A stretch of 64,000 nt of DNA from Serripes groenlandicus (GCA_031761405.1 JASEVX010000001.1:200866356-200930355), one strand, 5' to 3'; counted from the first letter of the stretch, positions 21,225-31,815 are shown. The notes: generated by a model from the sequence alone, not told the origin. Program-made: numbers and translations.

Positions 21225-22916
21225 GTGATAATAAATAAAATAACTAATGAGGCTTTCCATGAGCATTTCAGTAATTTGAATGCAGATCTTCTTAGAAATG
21301 AAAACGACTTAGAAGATTTTAATGTTAACAACGTATCATCGTTTAATGAGGCACTGAATTCGCAATTTACGGAGCAAGAAATAGATAAAGCTATAAGGGC
21401 GCTAAAGAATAATAAATGTCCATCTATATTTGATAATATTATTAATGAGTATCTCAAAAATGCTCCTGCTAATCTACTGGCTGTACTTAAACTGTTTTTT
21501 AACATTATATTAGACTCTGGTATCTTTCCGGATGTGTGGAGCAAGGGAGTTATCTTACCATTTTATAAAAATAAAGGAGATGTTAATGATCCGGATAATT
21601 ACAGGGGTATAACAATACTCAGTTGTTTTGGAAAACTTTTCACATCTGTACTTAATAACAGATTAAATGACTTCTTGGAATCAAACAACATTCTATGTGA
21701 AGAACAAGCAGGTTTCAGGAAGCACTATAGTACTGTTGATCACATATTTTCTTTAAAACTTCTAGTGGACGTATATCTAGCACATGGAAAAAAATTGTAT
21801 TGTGCATTCGTAGATTATCGCAAGGCCTTTGATTCTGTAAATCGCACGGCCCTGTGGCATAAATTATTAAGTTACAATATTGACGGGAAATGCTTTAAAA
21901 TAATTCACAATATGTACGACAAGACTAAGTCATGCGTTAGTTCGAAAAATGCAATTTCAGATTATTTCACTAGTCATACTGGAGTAAGACAAGGTGAAAA
22001 CTTATCTCCAATATTGTTTTCTCTTTTCTTGAATGATCTAACTAATTTTATGTCTGATAAATATGAAGGTTTGCAGTCTCTAAAAGAAAATATAAATGAT
22101 ATGTTAAGTGATGATGAAGTGGAAGTTTATCTTAAACTATATCTACTCTTATACGCAGACGACACTGTAATATTGTCAGAGAGCTCTCAGCAGCTTCAGT
22201 TAGCATTAAATGCTATGTCTGATTACTGCAAGCTTTGGAATCTTCAAGTGAATACAAATAAAACCAAAGTTATTATATTTTGGAAAACCAAAAGAGGTTT
22301 GCGTAATATGCCTAACTTTCACTATGAGGGAACTGTCCTTGAGATTGTTGATCATTTTTCATATTTGGGGGTCCAATTTTCGTTTAATGGTAAATTCAGT
22401 AGAACTAAAACATTCCTTATTGATCAAGCCCGTAAAGCCATGTTTTCTGTAATTAGAAAATCTAGGAAACTTAATTTGCCAATAGATATGCAATTACACT
22501 TATTTGATACAATGATAGCACCCATTTTATTGTATGGGTCCGAAGTTTGGGGTGTTGAAGATGTGAGTGTTGTGGATAAATTTCAATTAAAATACCTCAA
22601 GATAATTCTACAGTTGAAACAGAGTACTCCAAATGTTATGATTTATGGGGAGTTGGGTATTACCCCACTTTCAACACAAATTAAAAGTAGAGTTCTTAAT
22701 TACTGGGGTAAAATTGTTAATTCTAAACATGATAAGATAACCAGCATTCTATATAGAACAACTCATAACTTATATACTCTGAATAATATTAAATCAGATT
22801 GGGTCTGTTTTATTCAAAAAAATTTAAATGATCTTGGATTGTCGCATTTTTTGGATAAATCAAAAAGTGGACTCTCCTGCTTCATTCAGGAGTACTGTCA
22901 ACTTAAGACTGCGTGA
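21225..22916 (+). CDS. LINE ORF2, reverse transcriptase region (563-residue open stretch)
   Basis: RNA-directed DNA polymerase for target-primed reverse transcription. Visible blocks: KNKGDVNDPDNYRGI (about residues 110-125), EEQAGFRKHYST (about 160), motif A FVDYRKAFDS (about 195), motif B GVRQGENLSPILFS (about 250), motif C YADD (about 310) with VILSES after it, then the thumb-side IAPILLYGSEVWG (about 425). All catalytic Asp residues (A and C) are intact. The first Met is not the real start: the same frame is open upstream and joins the endonuclease through frameshifts. The end is premature, the next frame holding the C-terminus. No RNase H domain is seen; I do not assign a clade. Confidence 0.92.
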   Translation: MIINKITNEAFHEHFSNLNADLLRNENDLEDFNVNNVSSFNEALNSQFTEQEIDKAIRALKNNKCPSIFDNIINEYLKNAPANLLAVLKLFFNIILDSGIFPDVWSKGVILPFYKNKGDVNDPDNYRGITILSCFGKLFTSVLNNRLNDFLESNNILCEEQAGFRKHYSTVDHIFSLKLLVDVYLAHGKKLYCAFVDYRKAFDSVNRTALWHKLLSYNIDGKCFKIIHNMYDKTKSCVSSKNAISDYFTSHTGVRQGENLSPILFSLFLNDLTNFMSDKYEGLQSLKENINDMLSDDEVEVYLKLYLLLYADDTVILSESSQQLQLALNAMSDYCKLWNLQVNTNKTKVIIFWKTKRGLRNMPNFHYEGTVLEIVDHFSYLGVQFSFNGKFSRTKTFLIDQARKAMFSVIRKSRKLNLPIDMQLHLFDTMIAPILLYGSEVWGVEDVSVVDKFQLKYLKIILQLKQSTPNVMIYGELGITPLSTQIKSRVLNYWGKIVNSKHDKITSILYRTTHNLYTLNNIKSDWVCFIQKNLNDLGLSHFLDKSKSGLSCFIQEYCQLKTA

Positions 22917-23337
22917 TCATTTTATACAAAATTGGAGAAGTACAATTAATAATTCCAGTAAATGTCTAAATTACAGGATTTATAAACAGGATTTTTGTTT
23001 TGAGCCATACCTCAGCAAGTTACCTATGAATTTAGCTTTAATTCTCTTTAAATTTAGAAGTATGAATCACAAACTTCCTATTGAAAAAGGAAGATTCGAT
23101 GATATTCCAAGAGAACTTAGAACTTGTAACCTATGTCCTAGTAACTCTCTAGGTGACGAATTCCATTATCTTTTTGTATGTTCACATTTAGTTAATACAA
23201 GAAAGTTGTATCTTGATAAATATTCCTATGAACATCCAAGTGCTTTAAAATTTGAAAACATAATGAACCAAAGTAATAGGAATATCCTTATGAAACTTGC
23301 CATATTTTGCAAAAATATTATGTTATTATTTAAATAA
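22828..23337 (+). pseudogene. LINE ORF2, C-terminal Cys/His region (frameshifted)
   Basis: It overlaps the end of the RT frame in another frame; the true continuation starts near 22895 (RLRDHFIQNWRSTI). It carries CNLCPSNSLGDEFHYLFVC, a CxxC...HxxxxC arrangement found at the C-terminus of many invertebrate LINE ORF2 proteins, and probably binds nucleic acid. The frame closes at 23337, about 235 bp before the polyadenylation signal. Confidence 0.85.
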
Positions 23338-23569
23338 TGCTAACTTGTTAGACTTATGTCTTTTCTTTTTTTTTCGCAATGATTTTTGATTTTGATTTTT
23401 CTCTCTCATCCTCCATTACATCATGGAGTTGTATTACCATTTATAATTTGTTGTATATTATTTGCCATTTTGTATTATTTTGTTTTTACATATTATTTGC
23501 CATTTTGTATTATTTTGTATTCATGTACCGTTTCATGTTGTCACATGCCCATATGGGCCTTGACTTATT

Positions 23570-23575
23570 CAAATA
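23570..23575 (+). terminator. LINE polyadenylation signal AATAAA
   Basis: AATAAA precedes a CCTTGAAACC tail at the LINE 3' end. It lies 36 bp upstream of the start codon of the CARF-like exon 1, so a transcript arriving from further upstream could be cleaved here. Confidence 0.6.
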
Positions 23576-23608
23576 AACCTTGAAACCTAACGAATTGTCT
23601 CCCTTCCA

Positions 23609-23619
23609 AAGATGGCGGC
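23609..23619 (+). promoter_or_regulatory. YY1-type site overlapping the presumed start codon
   Basis: AAGATGGCGGC is the classical YY1 core. Such sites often overlap the first ATG of animal genes, which supports reading 23612 as a genuine ancestral translation start. Confidence 0.5.
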
Positions 23620-23736
23620 TTTCAAGTTTCAAGTTTAAAACGCTCGAGGATGCCCTTGACGGTCTGAAAAACCACGAAACGGACTACAACTGTCGTTATG
23701 CAGTGCTGAAAAGCACAAAAGGCTTTGGTGATGGAG
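23612..23736 (+). pseudogene. CARF-like exon 1 (7-bp frameshifting duplication)
   Basis: ATG at 23612 has a strong context (AAAGATGGCG). After five codons, TTTCAAG is present twice in tandem (23620-23626 and 23627-23633), and the ATG frame stops at 23636. In the other frame, 23634-23736 reads FKTLEDALDGLKN and then YAVLKSTKGFGDG, resembling the N-terminal FAR1-like segment of CARF-like proteins. A single TTTCAAG would put the ATG in frame with it. The exon ends at GGAG|GTATGA in phase 1. Its last G plus AT from exon 2 gives GAT (Asp), keeping exon 2 in frame. Lack of an in-frame start could instead mean an unseen upstream exon. Confidence 0.5.
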
Positions 23737-24244
23737 GTATGAATTACATTTGACCATCTTTAACTCCCGTAGAATATATTTATTGCGATATATTGCAGCC
23801 GTTTGTTTTGACAGTGAACATCAACGGTCAACCTGATATATCGTGTGAAATAAAGGTCGTTTTATTTGGTCAGGGTAAATACTATTAACTGTTCTCAACA
23901 ACGATCAATCATTTTTGGGATAGGGGCGTTTCGCCACTATCTCATAGCGAAGCTGCTTTCGAAAAGTCGGATTAAAAGCTGCAACCGCAGTCCACATGTG
24001 TATACCTACACCAAAATCGAGTTTTGATTGGTTATAATCTGCCTTTTCAACGATTTCATTGGTTCGACCGAATCACAAAACCCTCCGCTTGCATAATTTT
24101 ATGAGACAAAATAGTTTCTATGAATGAAACACACTCTGAACTATGGTTGACCTCAATGTCAGTAGTGCGAGGTAACGTCGACCGTTCTGTGACCCCATTA
24201 GTTAACAACAGTCGACTTAAAGAGAAATGTGCAAAGCACTGTAA
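23737..24244. other. Start of intron 1, no feature recognised
   Basis: Follows the GTATGA donor. Moderately GC-rich in places, without known repeat ends or ORFs. Confidence 0.5.
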
Positions 24245-25020
24245 ATAAATTTATTGAAAGGAGTTGAAACCATTGTGGCAAAAGTAGAAATTGCCTACGA
24301 AAAGCAATTTCCCCTTTTGTCACAATGTTTTCGATTGTCGTCTGCTGCACATGTGTCTGTAAGCGTCTGTAGGCGGAAAATGGTTACATCCTTCCCATGG
24401 AAGCGGAACCCTTTCCGTGATACTGTAACAGTTCGAATATTTAAAAAATATTGTTGAAAATGGAGCTATTGCTGACAATGAGCAATTCCTCCTTTTCACA
24501 CAATGCTTTCAAACACGTTTCAAATTAATTCTTTTCATATTTAAACGTTTTACTATGGACGTTCTTTCCCTCTTTCTCCCTTCCGGACACATTTTGAATA
24601 ACATGCTAGAGATGAATGATTACGAGCAATTTTGCCTTACATCAAGGGGAAAAATATATAGTTGAAACCTTTGTGGAAAAAGAGGAAATGGGTCATGATA
24701 AACAATTCTGCAGCCGTCTGCTGCACATGCGTCAAAAAGCGACTGTAAGCGGGAAAGGGTTGAACCGTTCCCGTTATAGCTACTTATTTACAAACAAATG
24801 TTGAAAGTATATTTGCAAACGGAGCAATTGCTGACAATGAGCAATTCCTCCTTTTCAAACAATGCTTTCAAACATGAATCAATTTGTTTCTATAACCTAG
24901 ATAACGAAAACATTTGTCTACAGTTATTATTTTAACCTTTGCCCCTTTTAGACACATTTGACTAACCTTAACAAATGAATGATAATCAACAAGTTTGTCT
25001 TTTTCCACAATGTTTTCATC
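24245..25020. mobile_element. Cluster of degenerate TTAA-type foldback MITEs
   Basis: At least four partial copies follow one another (about 24245-24395, 24408-24530, 24640-24760, 24764-24890), with further relics to 25020. Each shows pieces such as ACCATTGTGGCAAAAG, GCAATTCCTCCTTTT, GTCTGCTGCACATG or GCGGGAAAGGGTTGAACCG. The last two abut head to tail, as do the copies at 2344 and 2550. Confidence 0.6.
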
Positions 25021-25339
25021 ACTATTCAAAATCATACTTTTATTAATCCAGGTCAATAGTTATGCCTTAGTTCAATGTTGTTTGCTGTATATTTAGTCTA
25101 TGTGGTCAAGGTTAAGGAATACTGTAAACAAACTTGTTACAACATAATTCGTCCAAAGAGAGAGGTCATACTGTGTATACATGCCATGAAATAATGTTAC
25201 AAACGGTCTCACCGCTACTGGGGAATTGTTGGTAAAACAGGTTGCGTTTTGTGTTGAATATTCTCATGTGTCGCTGTATGTAGACCCTACTAGCAAATAG
25301 AAATTAAATCTACAAATTATACATAAGTTAATTTCAACA

Positions 25340-25628
25340 TTGATTGATTGGGGTTTAACGCCGTTTTTAACATTTCTTCAGTCATATCACGGCGGCCAGT
25401 TCACCTACAAATGTATTTCCTGGTTTTCTCAAACCAGTACTCCTCACAACAATCTTCCCAAGCAACTGGCTGCGTTTCCACATAGTTTTGTTTGTTTGTT
25501 TGTTTGGAGTTTAACGCCGCTTTCAACAGCTGCGTTTCCACATAGACTTAGCCCATTGGTGAAAGACGAATGACGTATGTCGCATTGACTTTTGTCAAAC
25601 GTCGGAAAGAAATTTGGCCGAATTTGTC
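25340..25628 (-). mobile_element. V-SINE/RUDI-like SINE with a nested SINE-tail insertion
   Basis: Minus-strand copy of the family at 30505. The 3' end (GGGTTTAACGCCG on +), GCGGCCAGTTCACCTA, CCTGGTTTTCTCAAACCAG and TTGACTTTTGTCAAACGTC appear in order. The tRNA head is lost beyond about 25620. At 25486-25528 it is interrupted by a 43-bp piece that is itself only the 3' end of a related SINE, flanked by a perfect 17-bp duplication GCTGCGTTTCCACATAG (25469-25485, 25529-25545). Confidence 0.8.
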
Positions 25629-26763
25629 AACACATCCGAGTTATAACCACAAGGTCATTATTTATTTTATAGTTGAGAAGCTTCTAGCGATTTTGCGACT
25701 AAAATTATAATGTATATATGCATTTGCGTTAATTGAAGACTCAACGTTCATCAACGTGTAATATAGTCCTAGATGTATCTGTTGACAAATAAACTAGAAA
25801 TGTAGTCTAAATAGGTTTTTGAAAATTAACCTTGACGGTCCGGTCCCGTTTCGGAGATACAATTAAATTGCAAATACTTTACAAATACCATAATCTAAGC
25901 TGACGTGTTTTGACGCATCGAACCAGTCTTCTGTAATCAATACTTTATGAGTTGTCTCCGTCTGTAAAGCTTGGAGGTATAATCCGGCGTCCGGCCGGCT
26001 GTCTGCTTGAATGTGCATTCGTCCGTCCGTCATGGATTGCATGTATTGGTTAACACGTTGTTTCTGTATGGCAGATTTATTTCAAAGTGGTCACAATTAT
26101 ACCCGTGTGATCAGGAAAACGGCAAAGTACTAGGTACATAACTCTGGTCTGTTTTTTCAGTTATCTCCATTTTTCCTTATTTAGTTCAGCGATTGTCTCA
26201 ATTAACTTTCATTGTATCAATTTCAAACTTGGTTTGTAGGTAACTTATGACCTACAGATTTGCAGTGCACCATAACCATAAATTTAGCATGCTGCGTTTG
26301 GAGTGTGTATATTTTTGTCTTTCAATGTTCTCACTTATTATATGCAACACATGCGTTCCGTGAAATTCCCTTTTTCGTTAATGAGTGCTTCCCCAAGCTT
26401 TGTACTTCGTCAAATCTAATCTGTTTTTTAGGTGTAAACTCAATTTTTTCATTTCTTCGGTTATTGTCTCAATATATGTCCAATATATCAATTTAAGACT
26501 TGGTGTTTTTTTTTTGTCAATCCTTTGTCCTTCGATATTTTGTTTATACAAGAAAAGGGTAAAACTTTGACAAATGAGGTATATGTTCTTGGCAGGCAAT
26601 ATGTGTTGCTTCAAACATTTTTGGTTTGGTTTGTTTAAAGGTCATTGTTTCATTGTTTCAACAATGTTTGTCCATATGATCTATGCCATATGTTTTCAAC
26701 TTACATATGCCCCCTATACCATCAGCGCTTTCAGTGCTTTGATTAATATATAGTATATATAAG
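25629..26763. other. Non-coding interval inside intron 1
   Basis: GGCGTCCGGCCGGCTGTC and CGTCCGTCCGTCATGG at about 25990-26035 suggest the 5' part of a diverged Helentron-like unit. TTATCTCC/TTATTGTCTC blocks at 26160 and 26460 are weakly repeated. No gene recognised. Confidence 0.4.
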
Positions 26764-26993
26764 TGTTGTGAAAGTCTAATTTGTCCTTTGTGTTTTAGAC
26801 CATTCCTTTTGGTCAGTTGCTGGGCCCAGAAAACTCTGGTTCCCAGTTTAGAGGAACCAGCAAAACATGTGATTATTACAAGGCAGCTAAGCAGTACAGA
26901 CGTGATGACTGAGACAAGACAAGACTCTTTAAGACCAAGCAAATGATAATATAATGCAGGTTATAGTGTTAGCTACGGGTGAGTGACACTTCA
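26764..26993 (+). repeat. 5' LTR (230 bp)
   Basis: Nearly identical to the 3' LTR except for three missing pieces of 3, 16 and 14 bp and one extra base. Starts TG, ends CA. Confidence 0.85.
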
Positions 26994-26994
26994 A

Positions 26995-27008
26995 TGGTGT
27001 CAGAAGTG
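26995..27008 (+). other. Primer-binding site of the LTR element
   Basis: TGGTGTCAGAAGTG lies one base after the 5' LTR. The TGG start fits the CCA end of a tRNA; the sequence resembles Leu-type primer sites used by many gypsy elements (from memory). Confidence 0.6.
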
Positions 27009-27789
27009 AAGCAGAACCCATGTAAGTTTGTTCCATTTTGTTGTTTTCCAAAAAATTTGGGGAAGGAGAGAGAGGTGACCATTTTGAAAACAGCATGGAA
27101 AAAGAAGTTCTGCATTAAACCCTGGTGGCTAATTTAATGGATAATAATTGCAATGGAGCTTTTCAAAGTTAATTGGTCCCTGTAACCAATAGTCAGGCAG
27201 CTTTCAGCATTTATTTATTATTATGATTTTGGAAACTTGTTTGGAATTGTATTTTAGCCACCGAAAATGTGTTATTCATCCGTAGCAGTGCTTGGTTTGC
27301 ATGTGTACATAGCGAGCGTATTACAAACAACGCCTGTGTTATTGCAATGGGCATCAATAGGCAGTGTTTAAGAATGCCCAGGCCGTTTAAATGCACGAGA
27401 CTGAGGGTATTTTTGTTTTCACAAATTAAGGCCTAATGCAAGCTCAAAAAGAGAAAGAGGGGGGTAGGAGTTAAGTAAAAGAGACAACTATTTCCATTCT
27501 ATTGAACTGTCCTGACAAACATAGTTGCTGTCATTATTTTAGGTTTAAGAGATATCCTTAATAGCTAAGGTAATTCAGTGCCACTGTAAGAAGCCCATGA
27601 CAAGGACGTGTCATGATACAATGCGATTACTGTGCCGAATAGTATCATGACGCTTGCATGGATATTACAGCTGCGGATGCACTGGATATTGCCGAAGCAA
27701 ATGAAATAATGATAGTAATCAAAAGAAGTTGAAATGAACAATGCCAACTGTTCCAGTCTTCATTTTCCAAGTGCAGTGTGACAAGGGCT

Positions 27790-28375
27790 CAACGTATCTA
27801 CCATGAACTTGTGGATTGGTGGTCATGGGGACCCGTGTTAATATGACGGGATGACTATGACTATTAACCACTTGTTAACTGACGAGAAAGAATTCCGAGA
27901 GATTTTACAGTGATGATACAACGCATCTACCATTAACTCGTGGATTGGTGGTCATGGGGACCCGTTATAATAAGATGGGATGACTATGACTATTAACCAC
28001 TTGTTAACTGACAGGAAAGAAATCTGAGGGATTTTACAGTACTGGTACAGCAACCAATTATGACACTGAAAACGATTCAAGCATGCCTCAATAGCAGGGG
28101 ACTGGTCATTGCCCGCTGGGAGACAAGACAAGCCGGCGGAGAAGACAAGGTAGAAGGGAAGTAACTCTGGTAACTGGTCTCTGCTCACTGGGGGACAACA
28201 AGACGAGCCAGTGGCAGATGATACAGTTCTAGGGGATACTGACCTGGGAAAGCAGAACCCTAAGACAAGGTAGAAGGGAAGTAACTCTGGTAACTGTTCT
28301 CTGTTCACGGGGGGGACAACAAGACGAGCCGGTGGCAGATGACACAGTTCTGGGAGATACTGACCTGGGAAAGGA
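27790..28375 (+). repeat. Two tandem duplications inside the LTR element
   Basis: TCTACCAT(G/T)AACT and GTGGATTGGTGGTCATGGGG recur 129 bp apart (27797, 27926). GACAAGGTAGAAGGGAAGTA recurs about 119 bp apart (28143, 28262). A GGGGGACAA..GACGAGCC-type string occurs in both of the latter units. Confidence 0.75.
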
Positions 28376-28890
28376 TTGAGGTTATGTTTATTTTTGGCTA
28401 TGAAGAACCACAGGGGCAGTTAGCAAGATGGTTGGAAGAATTATCACAGTACAATATGATTCTTAAATACCGACCTGGAAAAGTGCATGGGAATGCGGAT
28501 GCATTATCAAGGAAGCCTATGGCCGACATGTGTTCGCACTATTCTAGTCATGTAAAGATTGAAGAGTTACCTTGTGGTGGCTATACCTATTGTAAGCGAG
28601 TAGAGGCTCAGTGGGCCACTTTTTCCGGAGAAGTGGTGAGGCGATTCCATTGGCTGCTTCAAAGACAATGCGGTTCAAGGGAGGCTTGGGTTTGGATCAA
28701 CAATGCGCGTTGGGGGACAAAACGACGAGCAGCTGAGACAGATTCGAAGATGCCCTGGAGTAGACACGCTGGGGGACAAAAAGACGAGCTGGCGTGTAGA
28801 ACACTCAAAACCGTTATACGGATTACAGGATCACTTTGCGCCCCAGGCTTTGGGGGACGAAAAGACAAGCCGGAGGCTGAGGTGCGCTGA
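28339..28890 (+). pseudogene. Ty3/gypsy polyprotein fragment (end of RNase H)
   Basis: A 183-residue open stretch whose residues 20-60 hold the RWLEELSQY and YRPGKVHGNADALSR blocks that close the RNase H part of gypsy pol. The preceding 20 residues lack the expected RT/RNase H sequence, so the junction at about 28375 is probably a deletion endpoint. Beyond residue 75 no integrase zinc finger or DDE motif is visible. The piece cannot be functional. Confidence 0.8.
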
Positions 28891-29872
28891 GTGTCCTGGG
28901 ACTAAATTGCAGGGGAAGAGAGTAAGACCAATGGACAATCATTTCCCACTGAGTGGTGGATAACCATGGACACGTTACAGAGAAGGTATAGTCCAAAGTC
29001 AAGATAAAATAACATATAGGCATGAGAATCTTTAATATGAATTGTAGTACCCGTGAGAGTTCGGGGAAAAACATCAGAGTACCTGTTTGAATTCAGGGAA
29101 TGTCATGTAAGCCCAAGGAAAGGAGCGGTTTAAGTTGAAACAATATCCGGTGGCCATTTGGGGGATTCCAGCTGGGTCAGTGGGGTAGGATATGACACTG
29201 GCTCATGCGGAAATCTTGCTTAATGGATGGGAGACAGGTAATTGTTTCAAAACAGATCAACCATCACACAAAAAGGGAGTTTAGAAACATGAATGGTGTT
29301 GATTGACCCGAAGATGCAGTACTGTCATCTACAGTATCGTTGAGTGTGTGCCAGATAAACAGATTGAGTCTGCTTTGGATGTTAGTTTTAGTATTTCAAG
29401 AATGAAGTATTGACTGAGAATGTACAAGATTTACAAGATCCAATAAGAAGGAAACTGAACATCCGTGAAGACAAATATGGACCTACTGACACAGGAATAC
29501 AGAGATGACAGTTTAGCCTATAGTAAAGAGGGCATATTAAGTACATAAATGACAGCCGGTTAAACACTGACCATTTCACTTGATATGCCAGATAATCAAC
29601 CCGTATGGTAAATTAAATAGACCTGAAACCATGGTGCGAGTAAGATACAAATTATCTGGCTCAATAATACATGGGTTTGGTTTGTTTAGGAAGTCATTGG
29701 TATGCTTCATAGAATTTGCACGAAGACAGGGATGCTATGCAGCAAAAATGGTGCAACTGCTAAGAGGGCATGGTACAACACAAGTCATCGAAATGGTACA
29801 ACAACCTGATTTGGCGATGCCGCAATGTAGGGCTGAGAGGCATTCTCCCAGGTTGGGTCTAATGATAAAACC

Positions 29873-29880
29873 GGGGGGAG
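29873..29880 (+). other. Polypurine tract
   Basis: GGGGGGAG immediately precedes the 3' LTR, the expected plus-strand primer position. Confidence 0.7.
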
Positions 29881-30142
29881 TGTTGTGAAAGTCTAATTTG
29901 TCCTTTGTGTTTTAGACCATTCTTTTGGTCAGTTGCTGGGCCCAGAAAACTCTGGTTCCCAGTTTAGAGGAACCAGCAAAACATGACGTGATTATTACAT
30001 GGCCCACTTGGACCAAGGCAGCTAAGCAGTACAGACGTGTGTTACTTAGACTGATGACTGAGACAAGACAAGACTCTTTAAGACCAAGCAAATGATAATA
30101 TAATGCAGGTTATAGTGTTAGCTACGGGTGAGTGACACTTCA
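29881..30142 (+). repeat. 3' LTR (262 bp)
   Basis: Full-length version of the 5' LTR; begins TGTTGTGAAAGTC and ends GTGACACTTCA. Confidence 0.85.
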
Positions 30143-30504
30143 TAATCTATAATATTAGTGTATTTGAATTTGATATTTTTCTACCGGTTCGACAGTGGGT
30201 CTATACAGATTGAGATCTCGCCTCGGATAATCTCTTTGTCTATAATAATGTGTCTATACAGATTTGAATTTAATGATTTTCTACCTGTTTGACAGTGTGT
30301 CTATAATAATAATAAAGGTTTAGATCTCACCTCGGGTATTCTCTTCAGTCTTGGTCGTTAAAATTAGTTGAAAACTGTCTAAAGGAATCTTGTTATCTGT
30401 GTGTCTATACAGATTTGACTTTTTTTTTATAGGTTCAATTGTGTGTCTATAAAACTGTCTATACAGATATTTAGGGACACATCAGTAACTCGCTAGTTAT
30501 CAAT

Positions 30505-30799
30505 TGATTGTTTGGGGTTTAACGCCGTTTTTAACAATTTCTGTTATATCACGGCGGCCAGTTCACCTATTCATGCATTTCCTGGTTTTCTCACACCAGT
30601 ACTCCACACAACAATCTTCCCAAGCAACTGGCTGCTTTTCCACATAGACTAAGCCCATTGATGGAAGACGAATGACGCATGTTGCATCGACTTTTGTCAA
30701 TCGTCGAAAAGAAAATTGGCCAAGCCGGGATTCAAACTCACAACCCCTGGATTGACAGCCTGCGTTGCTACCGACTGAGCTACCGGGGCTCTACCTGTA
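30505..30799 (-). mobile_element. Full-length V-SINE/RUDI-like SINE with 10-bp target duplication
   Basis: On the minus strand it starts GAGCCCCGGTAGCTCAG, with a perfect A box TAGCTCAGTCGG and B box GAGTTTGAATCCC. It continues through a body shared with the copies at 7290 and 25340, and ends in CGGCGTTAAACCCCAAACAA. Identical AGTTATCAAT at 30495-30504 and 30800-30809 marks the insertion, which splits an array unit (CGCTAGTTATCAA). Confidence 0.85.
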
Positions 30800-30980
30800 A
30801 GTTATCAATAAGTGTCCATACAGATTTAAACTTCATTTTACTACAAGCTCGACAGTGTGTCTATACAGATTTGAATTTGATTTTTCTACCGGTTCAACAG
30901 TGTGTGTATGATCTATACAGATTCAGATCTCACCTTAGGTAGCTTCTTGGTCTATATAATTAGTTGAAATTTGTCTTTAG

Positions 30981-31815
30981 CAGTGTCCGACAGAATTATC
31001 GCTGTTTCTTGAGTATTTTAATTGTTTTTTAGTGTTCTTTTTCTACTTCTGTTTGAAGATAATATTAAGAGCACAACATGTACATGATTTAAGGGTAGTC
31101 ACCAATTCAAATAATATTACTGTGTTGCAAAAGACCCGTAGTGCAGCATTCAGTTAAAAAAAAAAATGAAATTTGGAAAAGAGATTGGAGAAAATTGGTA
31201 CTAAGTTTTTCAAGATTATTTTTCACTAAGTTATTTGAAATTTTCTGCATAAAATGTATGTTTTTTATCCATATTTACAAAAGATTCAAAAGCTAATGAC
31301 AGAAATGCTTTAAATTGAGATCACATAATCAAATTATGCAATAGAATTCTATAAATTGAAGATAACAAAATAAAAAGGTCACCGAAAAAAAAGGGCATAC
31401 AATGCAAATGTCAGTTTTACAAAGCTAGACATATTAAATAAGATTCAATTTTATTAACCAAAAGTCAAACACTAGGAATAATTGTCACTGTTGTTTGGAA
31501 CAACTTATCGGTTATTTATATCACGCTAATTGACTATTACTGACCCGATTCGGTTGGCTGAAACCACTCGATCTGACAGGTGGGTAACTCCGCCTACTGT
31601 TATTGATTTTTTTATGGTCACAGCGAGTGGTTTATTGCATGTTATAAACAGTCAAATACCATTGTTTATACACGACATGTGTGTAAGTAATTAATCCAGG
31701 CTACCAGACACCAGAATTTACAGTAGCCCGTTGGGCTTTCATTTGAAATTGACAGTAGACCGAGCAATTATTCAGGTAGCCCACGGGCTCCGGGCAATGG
31801 ATTTGTCGGACACTG
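30981..31815. mobile_element. hAT-like non-autonomous element, 835 bp
   Basis: The left end CAGTGTCCGACAGA and right end (complement CAGTGTCCGACAAA) are inverted. Flanks TTTAG (30976-30980) and TATAG (31816-31820) differ by one base and are best read as a 5-bp duplication, since joining them restores an array unit (GTCTTTAGGAATT; compare GTCTAAAGGAATC at 30377). No transposase frame inside. Confidence 0.65.

Larger units (their letters stand above)
19985..23590 (+). mobile_element. 5'-truncated non-LTR retrotransposon (LINE)
   Basis: A partial EEP endonuclease, a reverse transcriptase, a C-terminal Cys/His motif, a 3' UTR and AATAAA at 23570-23575 occur in canonical order on one strand. ORF1 and the N-terminal part of the endonuclease are missing, as expected for incomplete reverse transcription. 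At least four frameshifts (about 20345, 21105, 21150, 22895) break ORF2, yet long stretches stay open, so decay is fairly recent. The 3' UTR has a 45-bp tandem duplication (23455-23520). The element stops about 22 bp before the start codon of the CARF-like exon 1, in the same orientation. I saw no clear target duplication. Confidence 0.9.
26764..30142 (+). mobile_element. Internally deleted Ty3/gypsy LTR retrotransposon
   Basis: Two related LTRs (26764-26993 and 29881-30142) begin TGTTGTGAAAG and end ACACTTCA. After the left LTR comes a primer-binding site starting TGGTGTCAGAAGTG, and before the right LTR a purine tract GGGGGGAG. The interior is only 2.9 kb and keeps a single recognisable protein block (RNase H tail, 28339-28620). 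Gag, protease, most of RT and integrase are not recognised. The interior has two tandem duplications (about 129 bp at 27790-28048; about 119 bp at 28142-28375). The 5-bp flanks (ATAAG, TAATC) do not match, so the target duplication is lost or absent. Confidence 0.85.

Noticed and set aside
21185..21544. 119-codon minus-strand frame
   Set aside because: Antisense to the LINE reverse transcriptase region.
19985..23590. LINE as a currently active copy
   Set aside because: RT motifs are intact, but ORF1 and part of the endonuclease are missing and several frameshifts are present.
27952..28308. 118-codon minus-strand frame with repeated peptide
   Set aside because: It repeats because it crosses the 119-bp DNA duplication inside the LTR element; no known domain.
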